From an uncultured Collinsella sp. (GTDB lineage: Bacteria > Actinomycetota > Coriobacteriia > Coriobacteriales > Coriobacteriaceae): a stretch of DNA of 15,747 nucleotides. Numbering within the stretch: the stretch's first letter is position 1; the number at the start of each line of letters is the position of its first letter. Where the stretch lies: contig CABSNX010000018.1 in the NCBI GenBank assembly GCA_902479205.1, positions 1 to 15,747 on the forward strand. The letters run 5' to 3'. The position numbers and the translations under genes are program-made. Shown in pieces: positions 15,703 through 15,747 of this stretch. The notes beneath the pieces are model-generated. The model was not told the origin of the DNA and did no database searches. It was given only the letters and a program-made list of their open reading frames with translations.

Positions 15703-15747
15703 CTGTCTCTTATACACATCTCCGAGCCCACGAGACCGATCAGTATC
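15703..15747 (+). other. Illumina Nextera adapter with i7 index (not genomic)
   Basis: CTGTCTCTTATACACATCT (15703-15721) is the transposase mosaic end, followed by CCGAGCCCACGAGAC, the read-2 adapter, to 15736. CGATCAGT (15737-15744) is in the i7 index position, and ATC begins the P7 tail. Reverse translation gives the contamination peptide MYKRQ. Confidence 0.98.

Overview
The window is a 15.7 kb assembled contig from a high-GC anaerobic bacterium. Gene content and style point to the Coriobacteriia, most likely a gut Collinsella: strong G/C third-position bias, an alanine/lysine-rich extension on ribosomal protein L31, a secA-prfB pair, split transketolase subunits, two Cof-type HAD phosphatases and an intergenic hairpin family built on GGGGAC. 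The assignment is an inference from protein recognition, since no search was possible. Both contig ends are Illumina Nextera adapter with index bases (1-48 and 15703-15747), so only 49-15702 is genomic and the outermost genes are cut by the adapter, not by biology.

Layout. 49-731 is the C-terminal part of a U32 family peptidase. 828-2039 is tyrS, closed by a strong terminator. A near-perfect inverted repeat (2105-2191) follows, then adenine deaminase (ade, 2318-4138) behind a leader with a terminator-like hairpin. Two Cof-type HAD hydrolases face each other (4345-5139 plus, 5250-6092 minus) with a repeat hairpin between them. On the minus strand an ACT-domain protein (7963-7676) leads into citrate synthase (7598-6180). 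The plus strand resumes with rpmE (8291-8716), whose promoter and two-hairpin leader are visible. Then come secA and prfB (9059-13014, overlapping by one base), a YitT-type membrane protein (13182-14072), a second copy of the 31-bp repeat pair in opposite arrangement (14094-14159), and the split transketolase (14382-15212, and 15214 to the adapter).

How it fits together. Most genes are housekeeping: tRNA charging (tyrS), translation termination (prfB), ribosome assembly (rpmE), protein export (secA), pentose-phosphate carbon flow (tkt), citrate synthesis (probably for glutamate) and purine salvage (ade). No metabolic island, phage, CRISPR array, tRNA or rRNA gene is visible.

What stands out. 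(1) The RF2 gene carries SPT where the stop-codon-reading tripeptide is normally SPF, and none of the 12 complete stop codons in the window is TGA (8 TAG, 4 TAA), unusual for such GC-rich DNA. (2) A family of GGGGAC-core hairpins occupies most intergenic gaps, including one 31-bp unit arranged tail-to-tail at one locus and head-to-head at another. (3) Several genes have an intrinsic-terminator-like hairpin placed directly before, or overlapping, the Shine-Dalgarno sequence. (4) L31 is about twice its usual length. The first two are the best candidates for something undescribed.
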